Shown here: in pieces, positions 33,501 through 43,362 of the stretch | How the letters are laid out: every line of letters begins with the position of its first letter | Position numbering within the stretch: the stretch's first letter is position 1 | Assembly (NCBI RefSeq): GCF_041449215.1 | Contig: NZ_JBGNFV010000001.1 | Location: forward strand, 1,215,001 to 1,279,000 | DNA: 64,000 nucleotides | Direction: 5' to 3' | Source of the DNA: Roseivirga sp. BDSF3-8 | Lineage (GTDB): Bacteria > Bacteroidota > Bacteroidia > Cytophagales > Cyclobacteriaceae | The notes under the pieces: generated by a model | The model's database searches: none | The model's input: only the letters and a program-made list of their open reading frames with translations | What the model was told of the DNA's origin: nothing | Position numbers and translations under genes: made by a program

Positions 33501-36500
33501 CGAAAGCTCAAGCCCTGACTTCTCGAAATCCTGGTAGTTGAAGGTTACATCAAATAGAGGATTACGGCTTGTGTTACGTTCTACCTTCAGTGCGTCAATT
33601 AGCTCTTCATACTGAAAAGCCTGGTTTTCAAAGCAACTAAGTACCGTCTTCTGATTTCCTTCCATAAATGCAGCAAATGGCATCGTGTTATCCATTACAC
33701 GCCGGAACGGTATAGTATTCACAAACATACCTACCATCTGCTCCAGATCAGGGTGGTATCTGCCTGCAACCGGTATGCCTATTACCAGATCATTCTGACC
33801 GGACAGTTTACTAAGTAGTACCTGGTAAGCTGACAAGAGCACAGTAAATAATGTAGCACCATGGCTTTGAGTGATCTTTTTCAGCTTTCGGGTTTTATCA
33901 GAACTCAGCTCAAACGTATAGGAGCCCCCCTTATGACTATTGACCACCGGACGGGAGTAGTCCGTAGGAAGGTCTAGCACTGCCGGCAGATCAGCAAAAG
34001 TCTCCATCCAGAAGGCCTTTTGCTCCCTGATGATTTTTTGTTGCCTGTCGCTATGCTGCCATACCGCATAATCCTTGTACTGAAGGCCAACCTTTGGAAG
34101 TTTCTTCCCTTCGTAAATGGCAGTAAAGTCGCCGGAGAGGATATCCTGCGAAATACCATCACTGACGACATGATGCATATCAACCATCATCAGATTATGG
34201 TTAGCATCTGTCAGCTTTATCAGGCCTGCCCGAATAGGCATTTCCTTTTCAAGGTCAAAAGGCCTGGTAAAGTCACTGATGATCGGACCGGCTTCTTCCT
34301 CGGTTGCCTCGTAATATTCAAGCTGGAATAAGGGGTCATTAAGAACCTGCTGGCGGGGACCTTCATCCGTTTCCACAAAGATGGTCCTCAGTATATCATG
34401 TCGCTGAATCAGCGCCTTGAACACATACGCCAAGCGCTCCTGATCGACGTCACCTTCCATCCTGATGACCTGCGGCATGTTATAGGCTACTGATACCGGG
34501 TCAAAGCGCTGCAGAAAGTACATTCGCTGCTGCGCCGAAGACATCACGTAGTATTTTTTCTTTTCAATTTCAGGAATAGCCGCATGTCCCGATTTTTCCA
34601 GGCTTTCTACGTATCCGGCCAGTTTGCGAATATCCTGGTGTGTAAATACAGTTCTCAGTGGTACTTCAATCTGAAGCTGCTTCAGAATTTTATTTACCAG
34701 CACAGTGGCCCGGAGGCTATGCCCTCCCAACTCAAAGAAACTGGTGGTAACACTGATGGCGGCTGCATCTAACTTTAATACATCTGCCCAGATGGATAAT
34801 AGTTTTTCCTCCATCTCAGTGGCAGGTAGTTGATGGTCTACCTGGTCTGAAAGTTCAGGGTCTGGCAGCGCTCTATAGTCTGTCTTACCATTGGATGTCA
34901 GAGGTAAAGTCTCCAGGTATACATAGAATGACGGCACCATATAATCTGGTAGCACATCAGAAAGAAACGCCTTAAGCGCATAATTTTGAATGGCCTTATC
35001 CGAAACATAATAGGCCACCAGATGGTCTTCTTCATTGACCACCCTTACGGTTACCACTACGTCACGAATACCCTCATACTTATTCAGCACCGTTTCTATT
35101 TCCCCTGGTTCAATGCGATACCCACGCATTTTCACTTGTTTGTCTATACGGCCCAGGAATTCTATGGTGCCATTTTCCAGCCAGCGGGCCAGGTCTCCCG
35201 TCCTGTACATCTTTTTTCCCGGTGAGAAGGGATCATCAATAAATTTCTCCCGGGTAAGTTCAGGTTGATTCAGGTAGCCACGGCTCACGCCATCGCCCCC
35301 CACTATCAGCTCCCCAGGTATACCTATTGGCTGTAGCGCATCTCCCTTACTAAAGATATAAGCTGTAGAATTACTTATTGGCCTGCCTATCGGAATATTA
35401 TGGCTGTATGCTTTATCGATCTTATGGCAAACAGAGAAAGTGGTATTTTCAGTAGGGCCATAGCCGTTAATAACCTGCAAGTGAGGGTGCAACTCCCTCA
35501 CCTTATTAACAGATTTGGCCGTAAGCGCATCACCTCCTACCAACAGATAAGTTAGACCGGAAAAAATATTGGCATCTTCTCCTACATGCTGATCAAACAA
35601 AGACGAAGTAAGCCATAGCGTATTAATAGCATGTTGCTGGATAAAACGCTCCAGTCGGGACGACTTCAGTATAACATCCTTCTCAGCAAGGTATAACCTG
35701 CCTCCGTTCAGCAGAGCCCCCCAGATCTCAAAGGTGGTAGCATCAAACACCGGGGCTCCCGTCTGAAGGATCCTTGTGTTATCATTTAACTCTACATAGT
35801 TTGGATTACACACTAGACGGGTAACATTATGGTGCAATACACACACCCCCTTAGGCTGGCCTGTAGAACCTGATGTATAGATCACATAAGCCATGCTATC
35901 GGCACTAGCTTCACTAATCAGGTTTTCTGTAGCCATACCAGACTCCGCAGCACCCAGAGTAAGTACCTCTGCATACTCGCTCAGCATGTCTGCATGTTGG
36001 GGGTGGCTCAGCACCACGTTAACGCCCCCGTCCTGAAGCATATATTTATGCCTGTCAATAGGAAAATCCGGATCAAGCGGCAGGTAAGCCCCGCCCGCCT
36101 TTACTATTCCCAGCGTAGCTATAACAGCCTCTATTGACCTGCCTGCTAATATTCCCACGCGCTCTTCAGGAGAAACGCCTTTGCGCTGCAGAAGATGGGC
36201 AACCTGGTTAGCCTTATGATTAAGCTCTTCGTACGTAAGTTCAACCGTCCCTGTGCTGATAGCTATTGCTGAGGGAGAAGCATCTGCCATTTTTTCAAAT
36301 AATGACCCGATTGTTTCCCTCTGAGGGTACGCTACTGTCGTATCATTAAATTCTGTAAGGATTTGTAGTTCCTCTTCCCGGGATGCCAGGCTCACATCCG
36401 CTATCTTGATTGAAGGATTCTTTATAACCTCTTCTATTACTTTGAGGAAGTACCCTGCAAGCCGCTCGATCGTTTTTTCGTGAAATAGTTCAGCAGAGTA

Positions 36501-39500
36501 GTTGAAGTTCAGGCTAATCACCTCTCCCTTATCGGTGGCCGTCAGCATCAGATCGAACTTAGACGACGTACTTTCCTCTCCAAACTTCGAAAGCGTCAGC
36601 CCGGGAATCTGCAAATCCTCTGACTCAAAGTTCTGGAAGGAGAACATCACATCAAAAAGAGGATTTCTACCGGCATTTCCACTCATATCCAGTGCCTCCA
36701 CTAAAGAGTCAAAGGGATAGCTTTGGTTATCAAAAGCGGTAACAGTCTCTTGGCGGATTTCCCGTAGAATACGTGCAAACTCCTGATCTCTGTTGAGTGA
36801 ATTACGTAAAGGCAGTACGTTAACAAACATACCGATTACCTGCTCCAGGTCAGGGTGTACCCTGCCTGCCACTGGGGCCCCCACTACGACATCCTCAGTA
36901 TTAGATATTTTGCTTAATAACACATTAAAGCAGGTAAACAACACCATGAACATCGTAGCATCCTGCTCTGCCACAAGCCCTTTAAGCTCCTTAGTCTGTT
37001 TGCTGTCTATCTCAATGGCATAATTACCCCCCTCCCTGGTCATTGCCTGGGGGCGCACGTAATCTGTAGGAAGATTCAGAGCATCAGGTAAGGGAGTAAA
37101 TTTCTGTAGCCAGTAGTCTTGCTGCCTCGCAAGCATCGCCTGTTGCTCCTCACTATGCCACCTTTCTGCATAGTCTTTGTACTGAATATCTACCTCCGGC
37201 AGCTTCACCCCCTCATAAAGCTGCATAAACTCACTCACGATGATGCCCTGAGAGACCCCATCCGTAATGATATGATGCATATCCACCATCAGAAGGTTTT
37301 GACCGGGTGAACCCAAACGAACCAAGCCTGCACGTAAGAGAGGAGCGGTTTTAAGGTCAAATGGGCGGACAAACTCCTCCGTTATCTTATAAGCCTCATC
37401 ATCATTCGCGGCCGTATAATAGTCAAACTCAAACTCCAGATTTTCATCGATTAACTGAACCAGCTCGTCATCCACTTCCTCGAAACGTGTTCTCAGTATA
37501 TCATGTCGTTTGACCAATTCTTTAAAGGCGCTCAGAAGGCGGACTTCATCCAGGTCTCCCTCCATTTTAAGCACCTGCGGCATATTATATAATAAAGACT
37601 CCGGATCAAGGCGCTGCAGGAAGTACATTCTCTGCTGGGCAGATGATACAGCGTAGTGATCTTTCTTATCTGCTTTTTCGATTCCCGAATAACCACTTGC
37701 TTCCAGGCTGTCAACAAATGTTGCAAGACTTCTTAGGTCCTGATGAGTGAAAATGGCCTTTAAGGGTACTTCTGTGTTAAACTCCCGGAGAATTTTATTG
37801 GTAAGAACAGTAGCCTTAAGGCTATGCCCCCCGGCCTCAAAGAAGTTTGTAGTGGTACTTAGCTGATCAGCAGGAAGCTTCAGTACCTCACTCCACACAT
37901 TTACCATCCTTTTTTCCGTATCAGTAGCAGGCGCCACATAGTCCACAGTGTAGTATGTCTGAGGCTCAGGCAGTAGTTTACGGTTTATCTTACCACTTGC
38001 ACTTAGTGGAAACTTCTCCATAGGCACAAAAGCCGAAGGCACCATATAAGAAGGAATCCGGTCAGAGAGGAACTGCCTTACTTCATCTACCGTCACCTCC
38101 TGCTTCTGAGTATAATAAGCAACTAAGGCCTTATCATTATCATTTTCTATAGCCAGGACTACGCAATCCTTTATAGCAGTATGCTTACTAAGGTGAGTTT
38201 CCACCTCCCCCAGCTCTATGCGGAACCCTCTGATCTTTACCTGATTATCAATCCTTCCTAAAAAGTCCAGATTGCCTTCAGGAAGCCACCTGACCAGGTC
38301 ACCGGAGCGGTACATCTTCTCTCCTTCCCTGAAGGGGTTTGCGACAAACTTTTGCGCATTCAGTTCCGGATTATTTATATATCCGCGGGTCATCGACTCC
38401 CCCCCGATATACAACTCACCAGCCACACCAGATGGCAGCAATTCCATATCAGGCCCAAGTACATAGACTTCCGTATTTTGGACCGGCCTGCCGATTGGTA
38501 CCCTGGTTTTAACCTGGCTCGTGTCAGTTATTACCTGTAAAAGAGACGTTATCGTAGTTTCAGTTGGTCCGTAAGCATTACAGACAGTATGCTTTTCAGA
38601 CAATTTGCGAACGGTTTCCGGCTTACTCGCCTCCCCTCCACAACTGATCCATTTAAGCCCTTTATGGAAGTTGTGTTCCACATTCTCAAGGAATGAGGGC
38701 GTAACATCCATATAGGTAATATTATGCTCAGCTATATATTTATTAAACCCATTGCCATCGATAAGGATATCTTTTTCAATTGGCACGGTGGTAGCTCCGA
38801 ACAACAGAGCCATCCAAAGCTGCTCTACCGAAGCATCAAATACAATGTTTGCAAAAAGCAGCACGTTATCTGACGCATCAATATCATAGACCAGCTTCTG
38901 ATAATACATCAGGTTCACTACCGGTCGGTGAGGTACCTGCACGCCTTTAGGAGTGCCGGTAGACCCTGAGGTATAAATGATATAGGCTATATCGTCAGCA
39001 CTGTATGGCACCTCCAGATTAGTGGTGTTATAATCGGAGCCTATCGAGTGTATATCAACTACTTCAATACAGTCATTTATCGCTGACCCTACTTCAAAAT
39101 TACTTAAAAGTAAAGAAGCCTTGCTTTCCCGTACAAGAAACGAGATCCTTTCTGCCGGGGAAGAAACATCTAAGGGAAGATAGGCAGCACCAGCCTTTAA
39201 TATGCCGATCATGGCCGTCACCATCTCAGACGACCTTTCAGTCATTAACCCTACTACAGATCCCTGCATTACCCCTCTGCTCATCAGGTAATGAGCAATC
39301 TGATTGGCTCTTTCGTTAAGCTCCCCATAAGTAAGCGACATATCGTTAAAAGATAATGCCACATTACCGGGAGACTCAAGCACCTGCTTCTCAAATAGTT
39401 GTATCAGCGTTTTATCCCTTGGATAATCCGCACGGATACCTTTCCCTAACTCCAGCAGCGCATTCTTTTCCTCCCTCGGTAGTATATCAATGTCAGATAT

Positions 39501-42500
39501 TGCAGCCTGTGGCTTAGTCGCAATGCTCTCTATAATCCGCTTAAAGTAGTGAGCAAACCTGGCAACCGACTCTTCTTTGAATAAGTCTGTGGAATACTCA
39601 AATGCCAGGTGTAACCTGCCGGAGGCCTCAGACGCATTTAACGACAGGTCAAACTTAGAGATTACATACCCCGTATCGTAGGCACTAAACTCAAGTCCGG
39701 GCAACTCCACACCCTGCTCCTCTATACCGTCATAAGCAAACATGACATCAAACAGAGGATTACGGTTCGTCTGGCGATCCAGCTTCAGCAGGTCGATGAG
39801 CTCTTCATACTGGAAAGTCTGATTAGCAAATGCCGAAAGTGTCCTTGACTGAATATCAGCTAATAATTCACTATAACTACTCTTCCTGTCTATTCCGGCA
39901 CGTATCGCCAGCGTGTTTACAAAAAGACCTATCACCGAATCCAGGTCATCGTGATGGCGGCCCGCCACCGGAGTACCTACCACCACATCCTCATGACCAC
40001 TTAGTTTGCTAAGCAGAATATAGAATGCAGATAATAGTACCATATACATGGTAGCATCATTCCTAGCGGCTATCTCTTTTAACCTACGCGTGGTTTCTTC
40101 ATCAATATCAAATGATAAGAGATTACCACGATCACTTTTTACATTAGGCCTGTCATAATCATATGGCAAACGAAGGGGATCAGGCACATCCTGAAACTCC
40201 TTCAGCCAGAACTCTTTTTGTGCCTTCAGCACCTCTTGTTGCTGATCTGACTGCTGCCACTCTGCGTAGTCTTTGTACTGTAATTTGCAGGCAGGCAGTT
40301 CCATGTCATTATATAAAGACATGAATTCATCTATAAAGATGCCTTGTGATACACCATCACTTATAATATGATGCATATCCACAATAAGAATATTCTCCTC
40401 GTTTTCCTGTACAGGGAGAACCCCTACACGGATAAGAGGGCCCTTTGTAAGGTCAAAAGGACGAATGAATGCCTTAAGTACCTCAGCCTCCGACTGCTCA
40501 TCCGCGGAAAGAAAAGTAATATCCAGTGGTAGGTTCTCCGCCACTTTCTGAACAGGCCGGTCATCTACCGTTTCAAAGGTTGTACGAAGGCTTTCATGCC
40601 TTTCCAGCAGCCTGGCAAAGGTGCCGGATAGCTTTTCTGTATCCAGCTTACCCCTGATCCTTACTGCCTGAGGCATATTATAGCTTGTAGACTCCTTATC
40701 AAACTGGTATAGAAAATACATCCTCCTTTGGGCGGAAGACAGTTCATAATAAGGTTTGATATCAGCCTCAGGAATTTGAGTGTAGGCACTCTTTTCTTCC
40801 CGGTCTATAAAACCCCCCAGGCTACGGATATCCTGATGAAGGAATATCGCCTTGATAGGTACCTTCACCTGTAGCTGCTGATGGATCTTATTAGCCAAAA
40901 TAGTAGCCCTCAGGCTATGGCCTCCCAATTCAAAGAAGTTAGCCGTAGCGCTTATCTCAGAAGGCTCCAGTTTCAGTATCTCAGCCCAGATAGCGGTGAG
41001 GGTTTTCTCCGTGTTCGTTTCAGGTGCGTAATACCTTTCTTTATCATTCAGCTCGGGAGCCGGAAGCGCCTTCCGGTCCACTTTACCATTTACGTTCAGA
41101 GGGATATTATCCAACTGCACATAAAATGCAGGCATCATATAGGCAGGAATATTGTCCTTCAAAAAAGCCTTTAGTTCACTTAAGTCCACTGTCCCGGTGG
41201 AGGTATAGTAGGCAATCAATTGTTTCTCGCCGTGTACTTCCCCGGCGATTACCACCACATCCTTAATGCCATTATACCCACCGATACCAGACTCTATCTC
41301 TCCCAGCTCTATTCTGTGCCCCCTTATCTTTACCTGGCTATCCTTCCTTCCCCGAAATTCTATCAGGCCACCACTCAGTACGCGGCCCAGATCACCGGTT
41401 CTATAGAACCTGCCAACAGGCTCACCTTCCAGCATCAAAAAGCTATCACTTGTACGGGCTTCATTGTTCAGGTACTCAGCCGCAACCCCCGGGCCCCCTA
41501 TGTAGATTTCACCATCCGCACCGATTGGAAGCGGTTTGTGATTCAGGTCCAGAACCATCACCTTACAGGCGGGCATCGGCCTGCCTATGATGGTTCCTTT
41601 TGGAGTTCTCTCATTTAGCTCTGCCGGGCTGTAAGTAACCCAAGTACAGAAGACAGTTCCTTCTGTAGGGCCATACGTCACCACTATACTGGCGTTGCGA
41701 AATACCCGGTTCAGTTGGGCCAGCAGGCTATCCTGGATCAGGTCCCCGCCAATATACAAGTGGTGTACATGGTCATAAGCTTCCGGATTACTATGCACCA
41801 AGATCGTCTCGCAGAGTTGTCCGTACAGAGCAGGCACTGTATCAATCGTATTTGTCTTTTTAAGATTCTCAGCCAACTGCACAGTATCAGATATTGCACT
41901 TTTTGAAAGCACCCGCACACTCCCCCCGTTTACAATAGGGGCAAAGATCTGAAAGATGGAAATATCAAAAGCGATAGAGGCCAGGAATGGCATCATAGTG
42001 CCATTGTCCATTCCAAGAGCACCCGCACAATTGCTTAGGAAATGCCCCAGGTTTGCATGCGTCAGTACGGTACCTTTAGGCTTCCCTGTGGAGCCGGATG
42101 TATAGATAATGTAGGCTACGTCAGCCCCCTTAACCTCCGGTAGAGACACCTTAGGGGATATGATTACATCCTCCCAGTGAGCCGCTATATCCAGAGAAGC
42201 ATAGCCGTTCTCTTCATAATATCCTGTATGCCCACCTATTACCAGTTTCGGCTGCACTTCATCGATTATGTGCCTATTCCTCGCATTTGACGGGTCACCG
42301 TCCACAGGCACATAAATAGCACCCGCCTTCCATATACCGGCAATAAGAGGTACCAGCTTTTCCCCCCTATCTATATTAACCACTACATAATCCCCTTTAG
42401 TAATGCCACAAACCTCTGTCAGGTAAGCAGCAATTCCCTCACTCATCTCCTTAAGTTGCCTGTGAGACAGGCGAGTACCTTCAAATAATACCGCATCAGC

Positions 42501-43328
42501 ATCCGGATAAAGGTCAGCCTGAGCCCCCATTAACTCAAACACACTTCGCTGTTCCTGCTCCCGCTTCGCTCCAAGCCCATAAGAAAGTAGGCCGCTCGCC
42601 TCAGATTCATTCAGAATCCTGATATCACTGATCCTTACCTCAGGGTTAGCTGTAACCTGATCAAGCACATAAAGAAAATGATCTGCAAACTGACCTGCCG
42701 GTACTATATCCTGGCAGGCCGTATCCACCTTTAGCTTAAGAATTCCGCCATCAGTGATTACACCAATCTTAAATGGGGCATGAACCTGCTCTGCAAAAGG
42801 CAGATAATGTACTCCGGGAGAATACACTATCAGATCAAGGTGTTGCCGAAAAACAATCTCTTTGATCTCATCTTCCAAATGATTGAAATCGAAAGACCCA
42901 TATTTTTTGGCACCTACTACCGCCTGCTGTACCTTCCCTACCAGTGCCTTGAATGGACTATTTCCTTCTATTTCCCCCCTTAAAGGAAGGACGTCATCCT
43001 GCAGAAGACCTGTGCTCTCCCTGCTTCCAAACCTGGGAATACCTACTAATACCTGGTTTTCGCCCAGGTATTTCGCCTTCAATACCTGAACTGATGCCAG
43101 CATAAATACGAGCATAGCCACATCGCTCCCCTTGCATATCTTTTGTATACGCTCAGAGATAGATGGTGGCACCGGATATGACTTGCTCCCCCGCTCATCA
43201 GAAGGTGGAAAAAGTACATTACCCTTCTCACTTTCAAATTTTGCCAGTTCACTGATCCAGTAATTGCGACTTTCAACAACTTCTCTTTTAGTTGAGGAAA
43301 GGCGGTCTTCTAAATCGTATTTTTTCAT
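30561..43328 (-). CDS. Four-module non-ribosomal peptide synthetase ending in thioesterase
   Basis: The 4255-residue protein is partial C / A6-T6 / C7-A7-T7 / C8-A8-T8 / C9-A9-T9 / TE. The first 245 residues are only the C-terminal lobe of a condensation domain, without HHxxxDG. The three full C domains have HHIISDG, HHIITDG and HHVVSDG. Carrier sites are GGHSL in T6-T8 and GGNSL in T9. The type I thioesterase (from about 4000) has GWSLGG and EGDHLSIL for release by hydrolysis or cyclisation. My reading of the ten-residue specificity codes is A6 DIFDYGTVFK, A7 DAEDSGAITK, A8 DAFWLGGTFK (close to the classic Val code) and A9 DARHLSMMVK. There are no epimerase or methyltransferase domains. It starts 34 bp after the first synthetase and should act directly after it. 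Confidence 0.95.
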   Translation of the reverse strand: MKKYDLEDRLSSTKREVVESRNYWISELAKFESEKGNVLFPPSDERGSKSYPVPPSISERIQKICKGSDVAMLVFMLASVQVLKAKYLGENQVLVGIPRFGSRESTGLLQDDVLPLRGEIEGNSPFKALVGKVQQAVVGAKKYGSFDFNHLEDEIKEIVFRQHLDLIVYSPGVHYLPFAEQVHAPFKIGVITDGGILKLKVDTACQDIVPAGQFADHFLYVLDQVTANPEVRISDIRILNESEASGLLSYGLGAKREQEQRSVFELMGAQADLYPDADAVLFEGTRLSHRQLKEMSEGIAAYLTEVCGITKGDYVVVNIDRGEKLVPLIAGIWKAGAIYVPVDGDPSNARNRHIIDEVQPKLVIGGHTGYYEENGYASLDIAAHWEDVIISPKVSLPEVKGADVAYIIYTSGSTGKPKGTVLTHANLGHFLSNCAGALGMDNGTMMPFLASIAFDISIFQIFAPIVNGGSVRVLSKSAISDTVQLAENLKKTNTIDTVPALYGQLCETILVHSNPEAYDHVHHLYIGGDLIQDSLLAQLNRVFRNASIVVTYGPTEGTVFCTWVTYSPAELNERTPKGTIIGRPMPACKVMVLDLNHKPLPIGADGEIYIGGPGVAAEYLNNEARTSDSFLMLEGEPVGRFYRTGDLGRVLSGGLIEFRGRKDSQVKIRGHRIELGEIESGIGGYNGIKDVVVIAGEVHGEKQLIAYYTSTGTVDLSELKAFLKDNIPAYMMPAFYVQLDNIPLNVNGKVDRKALPAPELNDKERYYAPETNTEKTLTAIWAEILKLEPSEISATANFFELGGHSLRATILANKIHQQLQVKVPIKAIFLHQDIRSLGGFIDREEKSAYTQIPEADIKPYYELSSAQRRMYFLYQFDKESTSYNMPQAVRIRGKLDTEKLSGTFARLLERHESLRTTFETVDDRPVQKVAENLPLDITFLSADEQSEAEVLKAFIRPFDLTKGPLIRVGVLPVQENEENILIVDMHHIISDGVSQGIFIDEFMSLYNDMELPACKLQYKDYAEWQQSDQQQEVLKAQKEFWLKEFQDVPDPLRLPYDYDRPNVKSDRGNLLSFDIDEETTRRLKEIAARNDATMYMVLLSAFYILLSKLSGHEDVVVGTPVAGRHHDDLDSVIGLFVNTLAIRAGIDRKSSYSELLADIQSRTLSAFANQTFQYEELIDLLKLDRQTNRNPLFDVMFAYDGIEEQGVELPGLEFSAYDTGYVISKFDLSLNASEASGRLHLAFEYSTDLFKEESVARFAHYFKRIIESIATKPQAAISDIDILPREEKNALLELGKGIRADYPRDKTLIQLFEKQVLESPGNVALSFNDMSLTYGELNERANQIAHYLMSRGVMQGSVVGLMTERSSEMVTAMIGILKAGAAYLPLDVSSPAERISFLVRESKASLLLSNFEVGSAINDCIEVVDIHSIGSDYNTTNLEVPYSADDIAYIIYTSGSTGTPKGVQVPHRPVVNLMYYQKLVYDIDASDNVLLFANIVFDASVEQLWMALLFGATTVPIEKDILIDGNGFNKYIAEHNITYMDVTPSFLENVEHNFHKGLKWISCGGEASKPETVRKLSEKHTVCNAYGPTETTITSLLQVITDTSQVKTRVPIGRPVQNTEVYVLGPDMELLPSGVAGELYIGGESMTRGYINNPELNAQKFVANPFREGEKMYRSGDLVRWLPEGNLDFLGRIDNQVKIRGFRIELGEVETHLSKHTAIKDCVVLAIENDNDKALVAYYTQKQEVTVDEVRQFLSDRIPSYMVPSAFVPMEKFPLSASGKINRKLLPEPQTYYTVDYVAPATDTEKRMVNVWSEVLKLPADQLSTTTNFFEAGGHSLKATVLTNKILREFNTEVPLKAIFTHQDLRSLATFVDSLEASGYSGIEKADKKDHYAVSSAQQRMYFLQRLDPESLLYNMPQVLKMEGDLDEVRLLSAFKELVKRHDILRTRFEEVDDELVQLIDENLEFEFDYYTAANDDEAYKITEEFVRPFDLKTAPLLRAGLVRLGSPGQNLLMVDMHHIITDGVSQGIIVSEFMQLYEGVKLPEVDIQYKDYAERWHSEEQQAMLARQQDYWLQKFTPLPDALNLPTDYVRPQAMTREGGNYAIEIDSKQTKELKGLVAEQDATMFMVLFTCFNVLLSKISNTEDVVVGAPVAGRVHPDLEQVIGMFVNVLPLRNSLNRDQEFARILREIRQETVTAFDNQSYPFDSLVEALDMSGNAGRNPLFDVMFSFQNFESEDLQIPGLTLSKFGEESTSSKFDLMLTATDKGEVISLNFNYSAELFHEKTIERLAGYFLKVIEEVIKNPSIKIADVSLASREEELQILTEFNDTTVAYPQRETIGSLFEKMADASPSAIAISTGTVELTYEELNHKANQVAHLLQRKGVSPEERVGILAGRSIEAVIATLGIVKAGGAYLPLDPDFPIDRHKYMLQDGGVNVVLSHPQHADMLSEYAEVLTLGAAESGMATENLISEASADSMAYVIYTSGSTGQPKGVCVLHHNVTRLVCNPNYVELNDNTRILQTGAPVFDATTFEIWGALLNGGRLYLAEKDVILKSSRLERFIQQHAINTLWLTSSLFDQHVGEDANIFSGLTYLLVGGDALTAKSVNKVRELHPHLQVINGYGPTENTTFSVCHKIDKAYSHNIPIGRPISNSTAYIFSKGDALQPIGIPGELIVGGDGVSRGYLNQPELTREKFIDDPFSPGKKMYRTGDLARWLENGTIEFLGRIDKQVKMRGYRIEPGEIETVLNKYEGIRDVVVTVRVVNEEDHLVAYYVSDKAIQNYALKAFLSDVLPDYMVPSFYVYLETLPLTSNGKTDYRALPDPELSDQVDHQLPATEMEEKLLSIWADVLKLDAAAISVTTSFFELGGHSLRATVLVNKILKQLQIEVPLRTVFTHQDIRKLAGYVESLEKSGHAAIPEIEKKKYYVMSSAQQRMYFLQRFDPVSVAYNMPQVIRMEGDVDQERLAYVFKALIQRHDILRTIFVETDEGPRQQVLNDPLFQLEYYEATEEEAGPIISDFTRPFDLEKEMPIRAGLIKLTDANHNLMMVDMHHVVSDGISQDILSGDFTAIYEGKKLPKVGLQYKDYAVWQHSDRQQKIIREQKAFWMETFADLPAVLDLPTDYSRPVVNSHKGGSYTFELSSDKTRKLKKITQSHGATLFTVLLSAYQVLLSKLSGQNDLVIGIPVAGRYHPDLEQMVGMFVNTIPFRRVMDNTMPFAAFMEGNQKTVLSCFENQAFQYEELIDALKVERNTSRNPLFDVTFNYQDFEKSGLELSDVDMTSYGTGPQTAKFDLSLTASGSNGKTLLHFGYSTDLFKDNSIERFAGFFTRIIDQVIEDHSVSIKNINLLSQDEQEGLLDSFKSYRTEVTGEIPHVLDRFRERASGTPESMAISSQADADYTYGQLLKACDGLASYLVHHGDEGQELCFVLADSPQAMAISVIGVMTAGKVVVPVGISQPEERILDLIEAYKPGWVIVDDNGEEHYKKLRDRIRDDSLQTCRYDLKGVEADVESRDINLPEASADRPCYIYFTSGSTGKPKAILGSTRGLNHFIHWETEYLNLEKPRVSQFTSPTFDAFLRDLFLPLCNGGVLCLPPRENGMVRTEGLAGWLVESRVNVIHCVPTLLREILQGHQGGQELPDLQYVLLSGETLYPQDIRTWQSHFGNQARLVNMYGASETTMVKFTYEAGAEDNEIPIGKPMSGSYGLVLNEGFEPCFPGQVGELYISTRYGTLGYYNDEERTAASFVRPDWLKEAEEPSLYKTGDLAYMREDGNLMYVGRKDHQVKINGVRVELGEIETHLRCYQGVEEAVVCYHESEKVLSAALRSSEGIKDEAIMTFLHRTVPVYMIPTVYEVRHELPRNRNGKLDRKQLKKELQALLTSRLEQVVAPSNKTEKELLDIWYTILKAEPGSIGVRSGFFDVGGNSLKANLMAVKIRKVFEAEIPLVEIFKAPTVEAIAARIEEKRPGEEGANDQLVLLNSQKNDQDNLFMIHDIGGDVNGYIELANSMNGYTCYGIRRAAMHSYAPAPLTIEQVAADYIAIIKQVQPEGPYHLAGWSLGGIIGYEMVRQLEAAGEKVASLALIDSRFRNSSDELYQEFTLEGERETLLVIGGDELAGIQSATTIEDLWAMAVKNINSKGITAGELLQKIPESVKRIVPALQGEETEGIVSIYNAFRSFKHALEAYRVDHEISAPAIYIKASETVNNMDSLQGYFKHPVTVSEVEGDHLSILKQPAISHLSEVLNAFLDRSNKAV
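30580..31400 (-). other. NRPS domain: terminal thioesterase
   Basis: This type I thioesterase domain has the nucleophile elbow GWSLGG (about 31141-31165) and the catalytic His in EGDHLS near the C-terminus. It releases the acyl-nonapeptide by hydrolysis or macrocyclisation; the mode cannot be read by eye. Confidence 0.85.
31440..34560 (-). other. NRPS module 9: C-A-T, substrate unclear
   Basis: The C domain has HHVVSDG. The adenylation domain is atypical. Its A3 core reads YFTSGSTGKPKAIL, A5 reads MYGASETT rather than YGPTETT, and the A4-A5 region gives a code read as DARHLSMMVK, which matches no code I remember. The carrier protein has GGNSL. It adds the last residue before the thioesterase. 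Confidence 0.7.
34590..37670 (-). other. NRPS module 8: C-A-T, predicted valine
   Basis: The C domain has HHIITDG. The code is read as DAFWLGGTFK, one conservative change from the established Val code DAFWIGGTFK. Val (or Ile/Abu) is therefore expected at position 8. Confidence 0.78.
37700..40750 (-). other. NRPS module 7: C-A-T, possibly a basic residue
   Basis: The C domain has HHIISDG. The code is read as DAEDSGAITK. Acidic residues at pocket positions 239 and 278 suggest a side-chain amine (Orn, Lys or Dab type), but I recall no exact match. Confidence 0.55.
40800..43328 (-). other. NRPS module 6: partial C-A-T, code shared with module 4
   Basis: A C-lobe-only condensation fragment precedes A6, whose code reads DIFDYGTVFK, nearly the same as A4. 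The complete condensation domain for this step is at the end of the first synthetase (about 43370-44755). The substrate is unassigned; DIF is shared with the published 4-hydroxyphenylglycine code DIFHLGLLCK. Confidence 0.6.
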
Positions 43329-43362
43329 GGGTGGTTATAGTAATAGCTAGTTCAGATATCAA